Origin: Palauibacter sp965216145
GTDB lineage: Bacteria > Gemmatimonadota > Gemmatimonadetes > Palauibacterales > Palauibacteraceae
Assembly (NCBI RefSeq): GCF_965216145.1
Contig: NZ_OZ244149.1
Span: 1,612,001 to 1,676,000 of the forward strand
Length of the DNA stretch: 64,000 nucleotides
Direction: 5' to 3'
Shown one piece after another: positions 62,728 through 64,000 of the stretch; the stretch's first letter is position 1, and each line of letters starts with the position of its first letter. The notes beneath the pieces are model-generated. The model made no database searches and was not told the DNA's origin. It saw nothing but the letters and a program-made list of their open reading frames with translations. The position numbers were made by a program, and so were the translations under genes.

Positions 62728-64000
62728 ATGCGTCTCAAGCCCCTCGCCTCCCGACTCGCTCTCCCTCTCGCGCTGCTCTTTCTCGCGACCACGACGGATG
62801 TCGTCGCGCAGGAGGGCGCCGACGGTTACCAGACGCCGGCCGCCGAGCTCACCGCGCTGGTCGACGCGCCGGTGACCCCGGGCATCAGCCTCAGCCCGGA
62901 TGAATCCATGATGCTGCTCACGATGCGGCCCAGCCTGCCTTCCATCGCCGAGGTCTCGGCGCCCGAACTGAGGATCGCCGGCCTGCGCATCAACCCGCGC
63001 ACCAACGGCCCCAGCCGGGCCCGGCCGTCGAACGGTCTGGCCCTCCGGACGCTGGACGGCGACGAGCGGGCGGTCACGGGCCTCCCCGCGGAGCCTCGCA
63101 TCCGGAACACGCGCTGGTCGCCGGACGGGAGCATGGTCGCGTTCACTCACGACACCGATTCGGCCGTGCAGGCGTGGGTCCTCGACGTCGCGTCGGCGGC
63201 GGCGCGGCGGCTGACCGACCTTGACGCGGTCAACGCGGGCTTCGGCGCCCCGTTCAACTGGTCGCCGGATAGCGACGCCCTCTACCTCATGGCCGCACCG
63301 CCCGGCCGCGGCCCGGCACCCGCCGAGCCCATGGTCCCGACGGGGCCGATGATCGAGGAGAGTTCGGGGGAAGCGGCCCCCGCCCGCACCTATCAGGACC
63401 TGCTGCAGGACCGTCACGACGAGGCGCTGTACGAGTACTACGCCACGGCGCAGCTGGCCCGCGTCGGCCTCGACGGGTCGACGACCATGCTGGGCGAGCC
63501 GGCGATCTTCAGCGGGGCAACGCCCTCTCCGGATGGCCGTCATCTGCTCGTGCAGACGACCCACCGGCCTTTCTCGTACCAGGTTCCGGCCTCCCGCTTC
63601 CCGAACGCGATCGAGGTGTGGGATACGGAGGGGAACTCGATCCACCAGGTCGCGGAACTCCCGCTGCAGGACGGCGTCCCGACCTCGTTCGGGTCCGTCG
63701 CCACCGGCGTGCGTTCGATCTCGTGGCGCGCCGACGCCGACGCGACCCTCTACTGGGTGGAAGCTCAGGACGGGGGCGACGCCCTGGCCGAGGCCGACAT
63801 CCGCGACAGGGTCTTCATGCACGCGGCGCCGTTCTCCGGCGAGCCCGCGGAACTCGCGTCCCTCCCCCTCCGCTACGGCGGCGTGATGTGGGCGGAGGAA
63901 GGCTTCGCCTTCGTGAGCGAGAACTGGTTCTCCACCCGCCAGCAGCGCACCTACCGAATCGATCCCGACGCCCCCGGCGACATGGAGCTGATCTTCGATC
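62728..64000 (+). CDS. S9-family peptidase, 3' end outside window
   Basis: The ATG at 62728 begins MRLKPLASRLALPLALLFLA with a signal peptide cleaved near VVAQE; the frame is open to the window edge (424 codons seen). The mature N-terminus YQTPAAELTALVDAPVTPG and SLSPDESMMLLTMRPSLPSI is characteristic of a group of S9 prolyl-oligopeptidase-like enzymes (glutamyl peptidase type). PD40 propeller units follow: TRWSPDGSMVAFTHD, FNWSPDSDALYLMA, TPSPDGRHLLVQT. The alpha/beta hydrolase domain with the catalytic triad must lie beyond the edge, so activity cannot be judged. Divergent from the selenoprotein gene with 215 bases between starts. Confidence 0.85.
   Translation, partial: MRLKPLASRLALPLALLFLATTTDVVAQEGADGYQTPAAELTALVDAPVTPGISLSPDESMMLLTMRPSLPSIAEVSAPELRIAGLRINPRTNGPSRARPSNGLALRTLDGDERAVTGLPAEPRIRNTRWSPDGSMVAFTHDTDSAVQAWVLDVASAAARRLTDLDAVNAGFGAPFNWSPDSDALYLMAAPPGRGPAPAEPMVPTGPMIEESSGEAAPARTYQDLLQDRHDEALYEYYATAQLARVGLDGSTTMLGEPAIFSGATPSPDGRHLLVQTTHRPFSYQVPASRFPNAIEVWDTEGNSIHQVAELPLQDGVPTSFGSVATGVRSISWRADADATLYWVEAQDGGDALAEADIRDRVFMHAAPFSGEPAELASLPLRYGGVMWAEEGFAFVSENWFSTRQQRTYRIDPDAPGDMELIFD

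Overview
The window is about two-thirds G+C and almost entirely coding. It looks like a chromosome segment of a Gemmatimonadota bacterium. This is an inference from gene content: many 6-bladed beta-propeller lipoproteins that begin with a DSAGVxIVEN segment, tandem DUF2723 membrane glycosyltransferase-like proteins, Tat-exported TIM-barrel and GMC proteins, S9 peptidases, and toxin-antitoxin debris. A marine or host-associated lineage is plausible but not shown by the sequence. No rRNA, tRNA or CRISPR array was found.

Layout. 1-11174: nine same-strand propeller genes, several coupled by ATGA overlaps; one is frameshifted, one is cut by an in-frame amber codon, and the first runs off the left edge. 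11175-19739: a segmental duplication zone with a DUF2723 stub, a Cys-rich secreted protein paired with a propeller, a chimeric propeller pseudogene, and two intact tandem DUF2723 genes. 19758-24522: a small membrane protein, a GlcD-type FAD oxidase coupled to a D-aminoacylase-like lipoprotein, and a frameshifted GT2 glycosyltransferase. 24601-32350 (minus strand): argG-argH-argR, a decayed hicAB module, and carB with an abnormal C-terminal extension. 32402-38025 (minus): a TonB-like protein, a 38-residue MetS-like microprotein, an HD hydrolase, a PH-like membrane protein, DNA polymerase IV, a glycerophosphodiesterase and a 12-TM-type transporter, with a divergent paralogous transporter at 38138. 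39495-43757: two Tat TIM-barrel proteins facing a Gluconate_2-dh3/GMC dehydrogenase pair. 43758-46101: an IS481-type scrap, a vapBC pair with a palindromic operator, and a Tat-exported class V aminotransferase. 46291-48399: an S9 peptidase. 48400-53700: an accessory island with degenerate HicB and PIN fragments in repeated copies, a Fic protein, an aminotransferase tail copy, an unknown two-gene operon and a deoxyribosyltransferase-like sensor. 53778-58974: a kinase-M23-aminotransferase fusion and an Ig-like/LVIVD protein. 59157-64000: a 21-bp repeat, a second small Cys protein plus propeller pair, a propeller pseudogene, a selenoprotein peroxiredoxin, and an S9 peptidase running off the right edge.

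The strongest hidden signal is the minus-strand lipoprotein at 61838-62512. An in-frame TGA sits exactly where the redox-active cysteine of a GHWCPYC peroxiredoxin motif belongs, and a perfect 7-bp hairpin with a GGA loop starts 14 nt after that codon, with its loop 21 nt after it. This is the expected layout of a bacterial SECIS, so the two halves form one Sec-containing protein. A second theme is instability. At least six genes carry single-base frameshifts or premature stops, and several loci are partial duplicates of others in the window. Some of this may be assembly error in homopolymers, but the amber codon and the chimeric junctions cannot be explained that way.
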